64,000 bases of DNA from an uncultured Granulosicoccaceae bacterium (lineage in GTDB: Bacteria; Pseudomonadota; Gammaproteobacteria; Granulosicoccales; Granulosicoccaceae), in assembly GCA_938007995.1 (NCBI GenBank), contig CALLLW010000008.1, positions 124,001 through 188,000 of the forward strand. The letters run 5' to 3'. The stretch's first letter is position 1; every line of letters starts with the position of its first letter. A model generated the notes under the pieces. It was not told where the DNA came from. It made no database searches and was given only the letters and a program-made list of their open reading frames with translations. Positions 56,684 through 64,000 of the stretch are shown one piece after another. The translations under genes were made by a program, and so were the position numbers.

Positions 56684-58531
56684 ATGCTTTCCTATTTTGA
56701 AAAACTGACCACAGCTTATCCGGCTGAAGATCCATCGACACCACCGTCCGGCCTTTTGGCGTTTTTCCGCCATTATAGTCGTGGTATGGAATTGCCGCTG
56801 TTGCTGGTTGCTCTCCTGACCGCCACGATGGCTGCACTGGAGGTTATGTTATTTGGCTTTCTGGGTCAGCTGGTTGATTGGCTCGGCACTAAAAATCCGG
56901 AAACCTTCCTCGCGGAAGAAAGCAAAACGCTTTGGCTGATGGCACTGGTGCTTCTAGTCGCCTTACCGCTGGTCTCAATATTCCACTCACTGCTTACCCA
57001 TCAATCACTGCTTGGCAATTATCCAATGGCTATTCGGTGGAATGCCCACCGCTACCTGCTCAAGCAGAGCCTGTCTTTTTATCAGAATGACTACGCTGGA
57101 CGCATTGCCACCAAAGTCATGCAGACCTCGCTGTCTGTACGTGAAGCCGTGATGAAGCTGCTTGATGTTTTTGTTTATGTGGTGGTGTACTTTGCATCGA
57201 TGCTGCTTATTATTATGCAGTCGAGCCTTGTGTTGATGATACCGCTGTTTATCTGGCTGTGCCTCTACATAGCCACTCAGTTCTACTTTATTCCAAAACT
57301 GAAAAGAATCTCGACACAACAGGCAGACGCCAGATCATTAATGACCGGCAGAGTAGTCGACAGCTATACCAATATTGCAACGGTCAAATTGTTTGCACAT
57401 ACAGAAAGAGAAACGGACTACGCAAAGAATGCCATGGACGAGTTCTTACAGACTGTCTATGCGCAAATGCGACTATCTGCAGGGATTGAAATCTGCCTGA
57501 GCCTGCTGAATTATTTACTGATTTTTAGCCTGGCTGCTCTTTCTATCAGCCTGTGGATACAAGATGCCATATCAATTGGTGCTATTGCTATAGCCATCAG
57601 CCTTGCACTGCGCCTGCATGGAATGTCGCACTGGATCATGTGGGAGCTGAGTGCATTGTTTGAGCATATCGGCACTACCATTGATGGTAAAAACACCCTG
57701 GCCAAACCGCTTTCTGTCACTGATGCACCAGTGGCTCAAAACCTTAAAGTAAGCAAAGGAGAAATCCGCTTCGATTCAGTACAGTTTAACTATGGCGGCG
57801 ATGAGCAAATCCTCAACAACCTGAACCTTGTCATTAAACCCGGTGAAAAAGTCGGCGTGGTAGGCCGCTCAGGCGCTGGCAAATCAACATTGGTTAATTT
57901 GTTAATGCGTTTTCATGATGTAGAAGGCGGCAGTATTTTCATTGACGGACAGAACATCAATCAGGTCACCCAAAACAGTCTGCGTCAGCAGATCGGTATG
58001 GTCACGCAAGACACTTCACTGCTACACCGCACGGTGCGTGAGAACATCGTATACGGCAAGCCCGATGCAACCGAACAACAGCTACTTGAAGCTGCCGCCA
58101 AGGCCGAAGCGCATGACTTTATCATCAGTTTAAGCGACCCTGCCGGCAATACAGGTTATGACGCACAGGTAGGAGAGCGTGGTGTTAAGCTATCCGGGGG
58201 TCAGCGTCAACGTATAGCAATCGCACGGGTATTACTTAAAAATGCACCGATTCTGGTCCTTGATGAAGCCACATCCGCTCTCGATTCAGAAGTAGAAGCA
58301 GCAATTCAACAGAGCTTCACACAGCTCATGCAGAATAAAACCGTTATTGCGATTGCGCACCGGCTTTCAACTATTGCTGCGATGGATCGGCTAATCGTGA
58401 TGGATAACGGGAAAATTATTGAACAGGGATCGCATCAGGAATTACTGACACTTGACGGTTTATACGCGAGTTTATGGAAACGACAGACTTCCGGGTTTCT
58501 TGGCATTGAAGATATAAGCGAGCCGTCATAA
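56684..58531 (+). CDS. ABC exporter with fused membrane and ATPase domains (MsbA-like)
   Basis: Half-transporter of 615 residues: six membrane helices (about 35-335) and a C-terminal ATPase with GRSGAGKST, GMVTQDTSLLHRT, LSGGQRQRIAIARVL, LVLDEATSALD and IAHRLST. Start ATG, no clear ribosome site. The transported compound is unknown; it stands alone. Confidence 0.92.
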   Translation: MLSYFEKLTTAYPAEDPSTPPSGLLAFFRHYSRGMELPLLLVALLTATMAALEVMLFGFLGQLVDWLGTKNPETFLAEESKTLWLMALVLLVALPLVSIFHSLLTHQSLLGNYPMAIRWNAHRYLLKQSLSFYQNDYAGRIATKVMQTSLSVREAVMKLLDVFVYVVVYFASMLLIIMQSSLVLMIPLFIWLCLYIATQFYFIPKLKRISTQQADARSLMTGRVVDSYTNIATVKLFAHTERETDYAKNAMDEFLQTVYAQMRLSAGIEICLSLLNYLLIFSLAALSISLWIQDAISIGAIAIAISLALRLHGMSHWIMWELSALFEHIGTTIDGKNTLAKPLSVTDAPVAQNLKVSKGEIRFDSVQFNYGGDEQILNNLNLVIKPGEKVGVVGRSGAGKSTLVNLLMRFHDVEGGSIFIDGQNINQVTQNSLRQQIGMVTQDTSLLHRTVRENIVYGKPDATEQQLLEAAAKAEAHDFIISLSDPAGNTGYDAQVGERGVKLSGGQRQRIAIARVLLKNAPILVLDEATSALDSEVEAAIQQSFTQLMQNKTVIAIAHRLSTIAAMDRLIVMDNGKIIEQGSHQELLTLDGLYASLWKRQTSGFLGIEDISEPS

Positions 58532-58565
58532 CACTCAATGTATGATGATCAGTGCGGCGGCATAC

Positions 58566-58955
58566 TTATGCCATATAGCTTTCAATTCGATCGATAAACG
58601 GCACATCAGCATCACTGAGTGCTACTGACCGAAGCTCGGACACGCTGCACCAACGTATTTTATCGTGGTCGGTTAAAGCAAACTCTCCCTGCCACTCAGA
58701 AACAATGTAACAGCAGAGATCTATCGTCAGTTCATCGGAAGCGTATTGAGAGCAGCCAAGCGATTTACCCTGAAGATGATTAATCGTTGTTTTTACCTGC
58801 AGCTCTTCTTCCAGCTCTCTAACTAATGCCTGCTCTAAAGACTCATCATGCTTGCATTTGCCACCCGGGAACTCCCACAGACCGGCATTGGACAAGCCCG
58901 CACGCTTGCGGCACACCAGCACCTTACTTGCGCGCATAAACACCGCAGCAACCAC
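58566..58955 (-). CDS. mutT: 8-oxo-dGTP diphosphatase (NUDIX MutT)
   Basis: Removes 8-oxo-dGTP from the nucleotide pool. The 129 residues have AGLWEFPGGKCKHDESLEQALVRELEEEL, with the family EFPGGK and the REL-EE core. The GTG start at 58955 trims the first beta-strand by a few residues (VQVVAAVFMR would read through it); no ATG lies between it and the stop upstream, but a CTG eight codons earlier, preceded by GAG, could be the true start. Confidence 0.9.
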   Translation of the reverse strand: MVAAVFMRASKVLVCRKRAGLSNAGLWEFPGGKCKHDESLEQALVRELEEELQVKTTINHLQGKSLGCSQYASDELTIDLCCYIVSEWQGEFALTDHDKIRWCSVSELRSVALSDADVPFIDRIESYMA

Positions 58956-59042
58956 TTGAACTGGTTTTGAAGTCAGGATCTCGATAAGGCAGTTCAGACA
59001 GTACTATGCGCAATGCAAGTGTAGCACTCGTCTATCGACTAC

Positions 59043-59966
59043 TTACTGATTATCGAGTTCATCAAGCAGATCCAACTCGTCAAGCATGCCCAGCTCTGTT
59101 GCTTCTGATGATGGCGTTTCCGGGTCAGCGGGTTTGTAGTCAATCTTGTCACAATCAGCCACCTGGCATCGGCGATACGCAAGGTAGGCTTCACGGGTAT
59201 AGACATAAGGATCCAGTGCCGCCTGCTCAAGAAGCGCTTCTTTGCCAAGCAGTTTGGTGCGCTGATTAACCACATTAAGTGCCATTAATTCAGACACGGT
59301 ATCAACCCCGGATAACTCACCGATTGATCCAAGAGTTTCCATCTGTAAATAAGTATCAAACACAGTACCTAACGCACTGCGCATAGTTCTTGGGCCAAGC
59401 ACCGGCAGAACAATGTAAGGGCCTTCAGGCACACCCCAGACACCAAGCGTCTGACCGAAGTCTTCGTTGTTCTTCTCGATTTCTAATTCAGAGGCAACAT
59501 CTATGACACCACCCAGTCCGACAAGCGAGTTAAGTGCAAGACGCGATGAATCACTTAAAGCTTGCCCCACCTTGCCCTGTAATGCAGAGTTGGCTGCCAC
59601 ACCAACATCACCCACATTACTGAAAAAATTACGTACACCGGCACGTAGGATCTGCGGTGTGTATTCAACATAGGTTTCTGCCAATGGTTGTAACGCTGCT
59701 TTGTCGAGCCTTGCATTGAAGTTGAACATCATCCGATTGTATTTTTCCAGTGGATCATGCTCGGCGGAAGAACCATCGGCTGCATCAATAGACGCCGAGG
59801 CATTGTCATCCCCGAGCCAGTCTTCAACCAGTGTTTCAGCGGCCACTGAAACTGCTGTAAAGAGCAATTCATTGTCGAAATAGCGAGTTAAAAAGCTTTC
59901 CGCAGAGGCTGTGGATGTACAACTTAATCCCAGACCAAGAGTTATTGCCGCCAGCAGTTTTTTCAC
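59043..59966 (-). CDS. mlaA: MlaA/VacJ family outer-membrane lipid-asymmetry protein
   Basis: MlaA removes misplaced phospholipids from the outer leaflet of the outer membrane and hands them to MlaC. The 307 residues start at GTG with a GGGAGA site and show the MlaA core: DPLEKYNRMMFNFNARLDKA, GVRNFFSNVGDVGVAANSALQGK, GQTLGVWGVPEGPYIVLPVLGP. The signal peptide has Cys 16 in GLGLSC, a poor lipobox, so lipidation is uncertain. An acidic C-terminal tail extends beyond the family domain. No other mla gene is nearby. Confidence 0.93.
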   Translation of the reverse strand: MKKLLAAITLGLGLSCTSTASAESFLTRYFDNELLFTAVSVAAETLVEDWLGDDNASASIDAADGSSAEHDPLEKYNRMMFNFNARLDKAALQPLAETYVEYTPQILRAGVRNFFSNVGDVGVAANSALQGKVGQALSDSSRLALNSLVGLGGVIDVASELEIEKNNEDFGQTLGVWGVPEGPYIVLPVLGPRTMRSALGTVFDTYLQMETLGSIGELSGVDTVSELMALNVVNQRTKLLGKEALLEQAALDPYVYTREAYLAYRRCQVADCDKIDYKPADPETPSSEATELGMLDELDLLDELDNQ

Positions 59967-60154
59967 AAAATTTCTCCCGGACTCTTCGATTTTTGAGCCC
60001 TCTACAATTTACTTTCGGGGTAAAGCCAATTAAATCAAGCCCTTGCTAGCTGCCACACTATCTGCGTCACACGCTGCCTGGAAAACCCTTCGTTGTTTCA
60101 GCGTATACTACACCGACTTGACCCCTACCAGCTGAACCAGATACAGGCTCCCCA

Positions 60155-60733
60155 ATGACACTCACCGCTTCAGTTCAGGCATTCGTTCTGCATTTTGGTG
60201 AGATGGGCAGCCGCTGGGGCATCAATCGTACGGTCGGCCAGATCTACGCATTACTGTTTCTGTCACCGGATCCGCTCAACGCCGACCAGATTACCGAGAC
60301 CCTGGGTATCTCGCGCAGCAACACCAGCATGGGCCTGAAAGAACTGCAATCCTGGCGGCTGGTCCGTTTACAGCATCTGCCGGGCGATCGACGAGAGTAC
60401 TTTTCCACACCGGAAGACATCACCGAGATCGCGATGACTCTGGTGGAAGAAAGACGCAAGCGTGAGCTCGATCCAACGCTCACGCTGTTAAGACAAACAT
60501 TGATGGAAGAACCGGCGGATGCAGCAGAAGAACATGCACACGACCGGATGCAACAAATGTGCGATCTGATGGAGCTGGTATCGAGCTGGTCTCACGATTT
60601 GCAAAAGCTGTCTCCAGCCGAGGTGGAACGCCTGCTCAAACTCGGCCGCGCTGTGCCAAGCCTGCTAAAAATGAAAGATAAATTTTCGATTGTAGGCTCG
60701 CGATCTGAATCGCGGCCTGACAAAGCCGATTAA
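60155..60733 (+). CDS. GbsR/MarR family transcriptional regulator
   Basis: Winged helix-turn-helix protein of 192 residues. The N-terminal FGEMGSRWGINRTVGQIYALLFLSPDPL and LGISRSNTSMGLKELQSW are typical of the GbsR-like MarR subgroup, which in Bacillus governs choline/betaine genes. A helical C-terminal half follows. It is divergent from mlaA and 21 bases upstream of the DUF2970 gene. The target is unknown; self-control and control of the small membrane protein are plausible. Confidence 0.88.
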   Translation: MTLTASVQAFVLHFGEMGSRWGINRTVGQIYALLFLSPDPLNADQITETLGISRSNTSMGLKELQSWRLVRLQHLPGDRREYFSTPEDITEIAMTLVEERRKRELDPTLTLLRQTLMEEPADAAEEHAHDRMQQMCDLMELVSSWSHDLQKLSPAEVERLLKLGRAVPSLLKMKDKFSIVGSRSESRPDKAD

Positions 60734-60754
60734 ATCGTTACCGCCCACGCACCA

Positions 60755-60967
60755 TTGAACAAACCTACCAACAAAGGCACCGGCTTTTTGCGTGTTATGC
60801 AGAGCGCTCTGGCTGCGGCTTTCGGTGTGCAATCGGCAAAAAACCGCGACAGAGATTTTGCACAAGGCAAGCCCGTTCATTTTATTGTCGCTGGCATTGT
60901 GCTGACGGTTATCTTTCTGCTGCTGGTTGGTTTTTTTGTCAGGTTGATGATCAGCACATACAGCTGA
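60755..60967 (+). CDS. DUF2970 family small membrane protein
   Basis: The 70-residue protein has the DUF2970 signature: MQSALAAAFGVQSAKNRDRDFAQGKP followed by one C-terminal membrane helix (FIVAGIVLTVIFLLLVGFFVRLMI). The start is taken as TTG at 60755 because the family needs residues ahead of the first ATG; no ribosome site is obvious. Function unknown. Likely cotranscribed with the regulator. Confidence 0.85.
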   Translation: MNKPTNKGTGFLRVMQSALAAAFGVQSAKNRDRDFAQGKPVHFIVAGIVLTVIFLLLVGFFVRLMISTYS

Positions 60968-61425
60968 CCGACAGTCATCACAGACTGTAACGCGAACACC
61001 ATCCATCGCATCTTTAAAAATAAATCACATATCGCCCTAAAGGTGATGCATCTCACGTTATTGTTATAACGCAGTTCAGACCTGGCTCGTGATCTGGCTC
61101 TGTGACCCGGCTCTGAGACGTTGCACCTTTCAGCCAAAACCCGTAACTGATCGCTGCATTCCCACAGGGACTGATAATTATTGTCGAGAAGCGCTTGCAA
61201 TAGGAAAGTTGTAACGCAAGCACATGAATACCTCCCTGTAAGACAATTTATAACGAAATTTGAACAAACGACACGATACCTTCAGAGACTGATACACACA
61301 GCCGATACACGCCATTATTAGAGACATATAACAACGGAATTTTCTGCCAATCGCAGTTACTCCAGTTGCATAACCACGATCTCTTGATGCTGTTTACAAC
61401 TTTCATCCTCTACGGAGCACTGTAA
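60968..61425. other. Leader region of pilY1, no gene seen
   Basis: No supported gene. Three imperfect copies of a 12-13 base unit (CTGGCTCGTGAT, CTGGCTCTGTGAC, CCGGCTCTGAGAC) lie near 61082-61119. The minor pilin genes that usually precede pilY1 are absent here, so pilY1 probably has its own promoter, which I could not pinpoint. Confidence 0.4.
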
Positions 61426-64000
61426 ATGACGTGTCTTGCTAAAAAGCCTGGACGTTGCCGACCGTTTTTGCTGTCGGTCTTTTTCTGCCTGTTCGGTTTC
61501 CATCCGGTATGGGCTGATGACACTGAAATATATTTCAGCCCGGTTAACTCTGCTGACGCTCAACCAAACATACTGTTGGTACTTGACGCATCAGCTTCGA
61601 TGCTTGCGAAGGATAACGGACCCACCACGAGACTACAGCGCATGAACGATGCGATGACTCAGGTGCTGAACAGAATAGGTAATGTGAACATTGGCGTAAT
61701 GCGCTTCAGCAATCGTGACAGTGGCAGCCGAGTCATCTACCCGGTGAGAGATCTTGAATCAACTCTCTGCGATGGAGTTCCGTGTGCCAGCGCTGAAGGT
61801 TACCAGGGCAGCGTAACTACCGCACGTCAGGAAATTCTCGACACAATCACAAGCATGGAAGTGCAAGACTACACACCTACTCTGGGAGCCATACTTGAAG
61901 CCGAGGCCTATTTTGGTGGCGGCCCGGTTGTTTTTGGTAAAAAGCGTTTACACGTGCCGTGCGACAGTTACAGAAACTACTGGTCACGAGTATTGTGCAG
62001 ATCGGATATTGTTTTTGATGGCACAAACACCGGCTACCAGCGTGAAGATGGGCGAGTGACTAATGTTTCGCATCCTGATTCCTATACCGGCGGCACAGTG
62101 CGTAACAGACCCGCTATATGCGATGAAGATCCAACAAATGCTGCCTGTGCCGCAGAAGAGATTACAGGTAATGCTGTCTATAAATCACCCATTACCAATG
62201 AGTGTCAGTCCAATCATCTTCTGCTTGTGACAGATGGCTTTCCCACCGGTGACGCCGTGTTCAGACAGACCTTCAGTCGGTTTGGCCAGTGTCAAGCGAG
62301 CGGATTCAGTAGAAACCGCGGGGAATGCATCATCGAGGTAGCCGACCATATGGCATCACAGAGTTTCGCCGACAGCGTACTGCCAGGAGCTCAAGGCGTT
62401 ACCACTCACACTGTTGGTTTCAATCTCGATTCACCGTGGCTCGAGCGGGTTGCAAGTGGCAACGTCGGCGAAGAAGGCGCCGGTGGCTACTTCACTGCAA
62501 ACTCTACCGACGAGCTGGTCGACGCACTGGTTGAAATTATCGAGGGCGTGCAAAGAGTTGAAAACACCTTTGTTGCACCCGGTGTTACAGTCGATCAGTT
62601 CTCGCGTTTATCTCATCGAAAAGACACTTACCTGGCGCTGTTTGAACCGGCCAACTCTCCGCAGTGGCCCGGCAACATGAAGCGCTATGATCTGCTCTCC
62701 AACGCGCTGTTCGATGCCAGTGAACCGCCACAAAGAGCAGTGGACAGCACCACCGGACAATTCGATCCTGACTCCAGAAGCTACTGGTCAACCAATACCG
62801 ACGGCCACTCCATCACCGCCGGTGGTGCTGCTGCACGGCTGCCTAGCCACAACTTCAGAAACGCGTATACCTATAACGGCACTGAGGACAGCCTCACACA
62901 CTCATCTAATCAATTATCTACTGATAACATCGAGAATCTGGCGAGCCTCGATGCAGAAGAAATCACCAACCTCGCACCTGCCGGTATAGTCAGACAGAGC
63001 AGTACCGGGTTCGGTGGTGTACCGGGCCGAGCCATTGATTCCAACACCGACGGAACATACAACCGCAGATCAGTCACCCATACCGCTTCCGGGGCAAACG
63101 GACTGTGGTGGGAAGTGGATCTGCAGAACCAACTTTCTATCAAAGACATCAATATCTTTGGTCGCACAGACTGTTGCACTAGCAGACTCAGAGACGTCAA
63201 TGTATATATTTCAGAAACGCCATTCGGTAATACAAGCCACGATGAAATCAAAGCCAATCCGGACATCTGGCGTCATTTTCATGCTGGTGAAATCAGTCAG
63301 GCCGCCAGACCCTACACCGTTTCTGCAAACAGAGTCGGCAGGTACGTAAGGATACAACTGGAACACACTGTAGGGGTGCTGTCGCTTGCAGAAGTTCAGG
63401 TAATGGGCGGCAGAGTTGCTGAAACCGAGAAAGAACGCGTCAGTAATATCATTGAGTGGGTACGGGGCAAAGACGTCAAAGACGAAGACGGCGATAACCT
63501 GACCTCCGATACGCGCCACTATATGGGTGACCCGCTGCATTCCAGCCCACATATCATCACCTATGGCGGCACTTCAGACGATCCCGACTCCGTCGTTTTT
63601 ATGGGCACCAATGAAGGCTTCCTGCACGCGATCAATGCGCGCACCGGCACCGAGGAGTTCGCCTTCATGCCCAAGGAGCTGATCCCCAATCTTGATATCC
63701 TGTTTGAGAACAGCCGATTCGTCGATAAAGTCTATGGCATGGATGGCAACATCACCTCCTGGATCAATGATCAAAATCAAAACGGGATCGTCGATGCCAC
63801 TGGTGATCACGCTTACCTCTACGCCGGTATGCGCCGCGGTGGTTCCAGCTACTACGCACTCGATGTCACTGACAGAGATAACCCGCAGTTTCTGTTTAAC
63901 ATACCCAAGGTAGATCCTATTGCCTACGCTGAGCTTGGACAGACTTGGTCTGAACCTACTGTGGCCACAATTAAAGTCGGCAATGAGGTGAAAAAGGTAT
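61426..64000 (+). CDS. pilY1: PilY1-type pilus tip adhesin with inserted fucolectin-like domain (3' partial)
   Basis: The ATG at 61426 opens a frame that stays open for 858 codons to the window edge. Residues 1-30 are a signal peptide. A von Willebrand A domain follows with the MIDAS motif DASAS at 54-58 and a Cys-rich insertion. Residues about 520-662 match the F-type lectin/F5-8C fold: IVRQSSTGFGG, AIDSNTDG, WWEVDL, GRTDCCTSRLRD, YVRIQLE. The fucose-site pattern RxDx4R is intact (R580...R587), with H552 upstream. From about 690 the PilY1 beta-propeller begins (HSSPHIITYGG, VFMGTNEGFLHAINARTG) with an EF-hand-like DQNQNGIVD. PilY1 sits at the type IV pilus tip, binds calcium and mediates adhesion, twitching and surface sensing. 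The C-terminal part lies outside the window. Confidence 0.9.
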   Translation, partial: MTCLAKKPGRCRPFLLSVFFCLFGFHPVWADDTEIYFSPVNSADAQPNILLVLDASASMLAKDNGPTTRLQRMNDAMTQVLNRIGNVNIGVMRFSNRDSGSRVIYPVRDLESTLCDGVPCASAEGYQGSVTTARQEILDTITSMEVQDYTPTLGAILEAEAYFGGGPVVFGKKRLHVPCDSYRNYWSRVLCRSDIVFDGTNTGYQREDGRVTNVSHPDSYTGGTVRNRPAICDEDPTNAACAAEEITGNAVYKSPITNECQSNHLLLVTDGFPTGDAVFRQTFSRFGQCQASGFSRNRGECIIEVADHMASQSFADSVLPGAQGVTTHTVGFNLDSPWLERVASGNVGEEGAGGYFTANSTDELVDALVEIIEGVQRVENTFVAPGVTVDQFSRLSHRKDTYLALFEPANSPQWPGNMKRYDLLSNALFDASEPPQRAVDSTTGQFDPDSRSYWSTNTDGHSITAGGAAARLPSHNFRNAYTYNGTEDSLTHSSNQLSTDNIENLASLDAEEITNLAPAGIVRQSSTGFGGVPGRAIDSNTDGTYNRRSVTHTASGANGLWWEVDLQNQLSIKDINIFGRTDCCTSRLRDVNVYISETPFGNTSHDEIKANPDIWRHFHAGEISQAARPYTVSANRVGRYVRIQLEHTVGVLSLAEVQVMGGRVAETEKERVSNIIEWVRGKDVKDEDGDNLTSDTRHYMGDPLHSSPHIITYGGTSDDPDSVVFMGTNEGFLHAINARTGTEEFAFMPKELIPNLDILFENSRFVDKVYGMDGNITSWINDQNQNGIVDATGDHAYLYAGMRRGGSSYYALDVTDRDNPQFLFNIPKVDPIAYAELGQTWSEPTVATIKVGNEVKKV

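Noticed and set aside
60968-61425. Minor pilin genes (fimT/pilV/pilW/pilX) upstream of pilY1
   Set aside because: No frame with a type IV prepilin leader peptide is found in this stretch.

Overview
The window reads as a chromosomal segment of a free-living, probably marine gammaproteobacterium. The evidence is gene order and content: purH-fis-dusB and prmA-accC-accB blocks, the anaerobic unsaturated fatty acid pair fabA/fabB, a complete rsx/rnf operon, metG-mrp-dcd, fxsA next to groESL, an MlaA lipid-transport protein, a PilY1 pilus adhesin and a polysaccharide lyase. No tRNA, rRNA, phage, transposase or integrase gene was seen. I cannot name the genus. Genes are dense, mostly in short operons, and start codons include many GTG and some TTG.

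Layout. 1-7.7 kb (minus): purH, a short fis co-translated with dusB, a zinc-ribbon DUF3426 protein, prmA, accB-accC. 8.1-9.2 kb (plus): srkA. 9.3-14.5 kb (minus): fabA/fabB, a DUF4197 protein and groES-groEL under a perfect CIRCE element. 14.6-20 kb: an unrecognised protein divergent from groESL, fxsA, a DsbD with two copies of its N-terminal domain, a putative minus-strand small RNA and a DUF1840 protein. 20-28 kb: an outer-membrane barrel plus a large Ig-like lipoprotein, an odd thioredoxin-fold protein, and a ZrgA-type zinc-uptake cluster (His-rich protein, ABC ATPase, permease, DUF3299) behind a Zur-box-like palindrome. 28-38 kb: rppH, dcd, mrp, metG, rsxABCDGE and DUF1841. 37.8-44 kb (minus): a BASS-type transporter, mazG, a YfaZ barrel, an MTH1-like NUDIX enzyme, and a LruC/GEVED protein with a small lipoprotein.

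44-47.3 kb (minus) is a lipid-linked sugar module: a GT39-type membrane glycosyltransferase, two EmrE/ArnEF-like small membrane proteins and a GT2 enzyme, the last three translationally coupled. 47.4-52.6 kb: nitroreductase, a PL14-like polysaccharide lyase with three CBM10-like motifs, an MFS exporter, a NUDIX hydrolase coupled to a nucleoside hydrolase. 52.6-53.5 kb is a 156-bp tandem repeat array between convergent genes. 53.5-61 kb: Gfo/Idh/MocA oxidoreductase, HAD phosphatase, a methyltransferase-like protein, an ABC exporter, mutT, mlaA, a GbsR-type regulator and a DUF2970 protein. From 61.4 kb to the window edge runs a PilY1-type protein with an inserted fucolectin-like (F-type lectin) domain.

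Taken together, the accessory genes are weighted to the cell envelope: glycan breakdown and binding, pilus adhesion, disulfide reduction, zinc capture and lipid-linked glycosylation. The strongest unusual signals are the lectin-bearing PilY1, the 156-bp array, the Zur-type zinc operon and the candidate small RNA.
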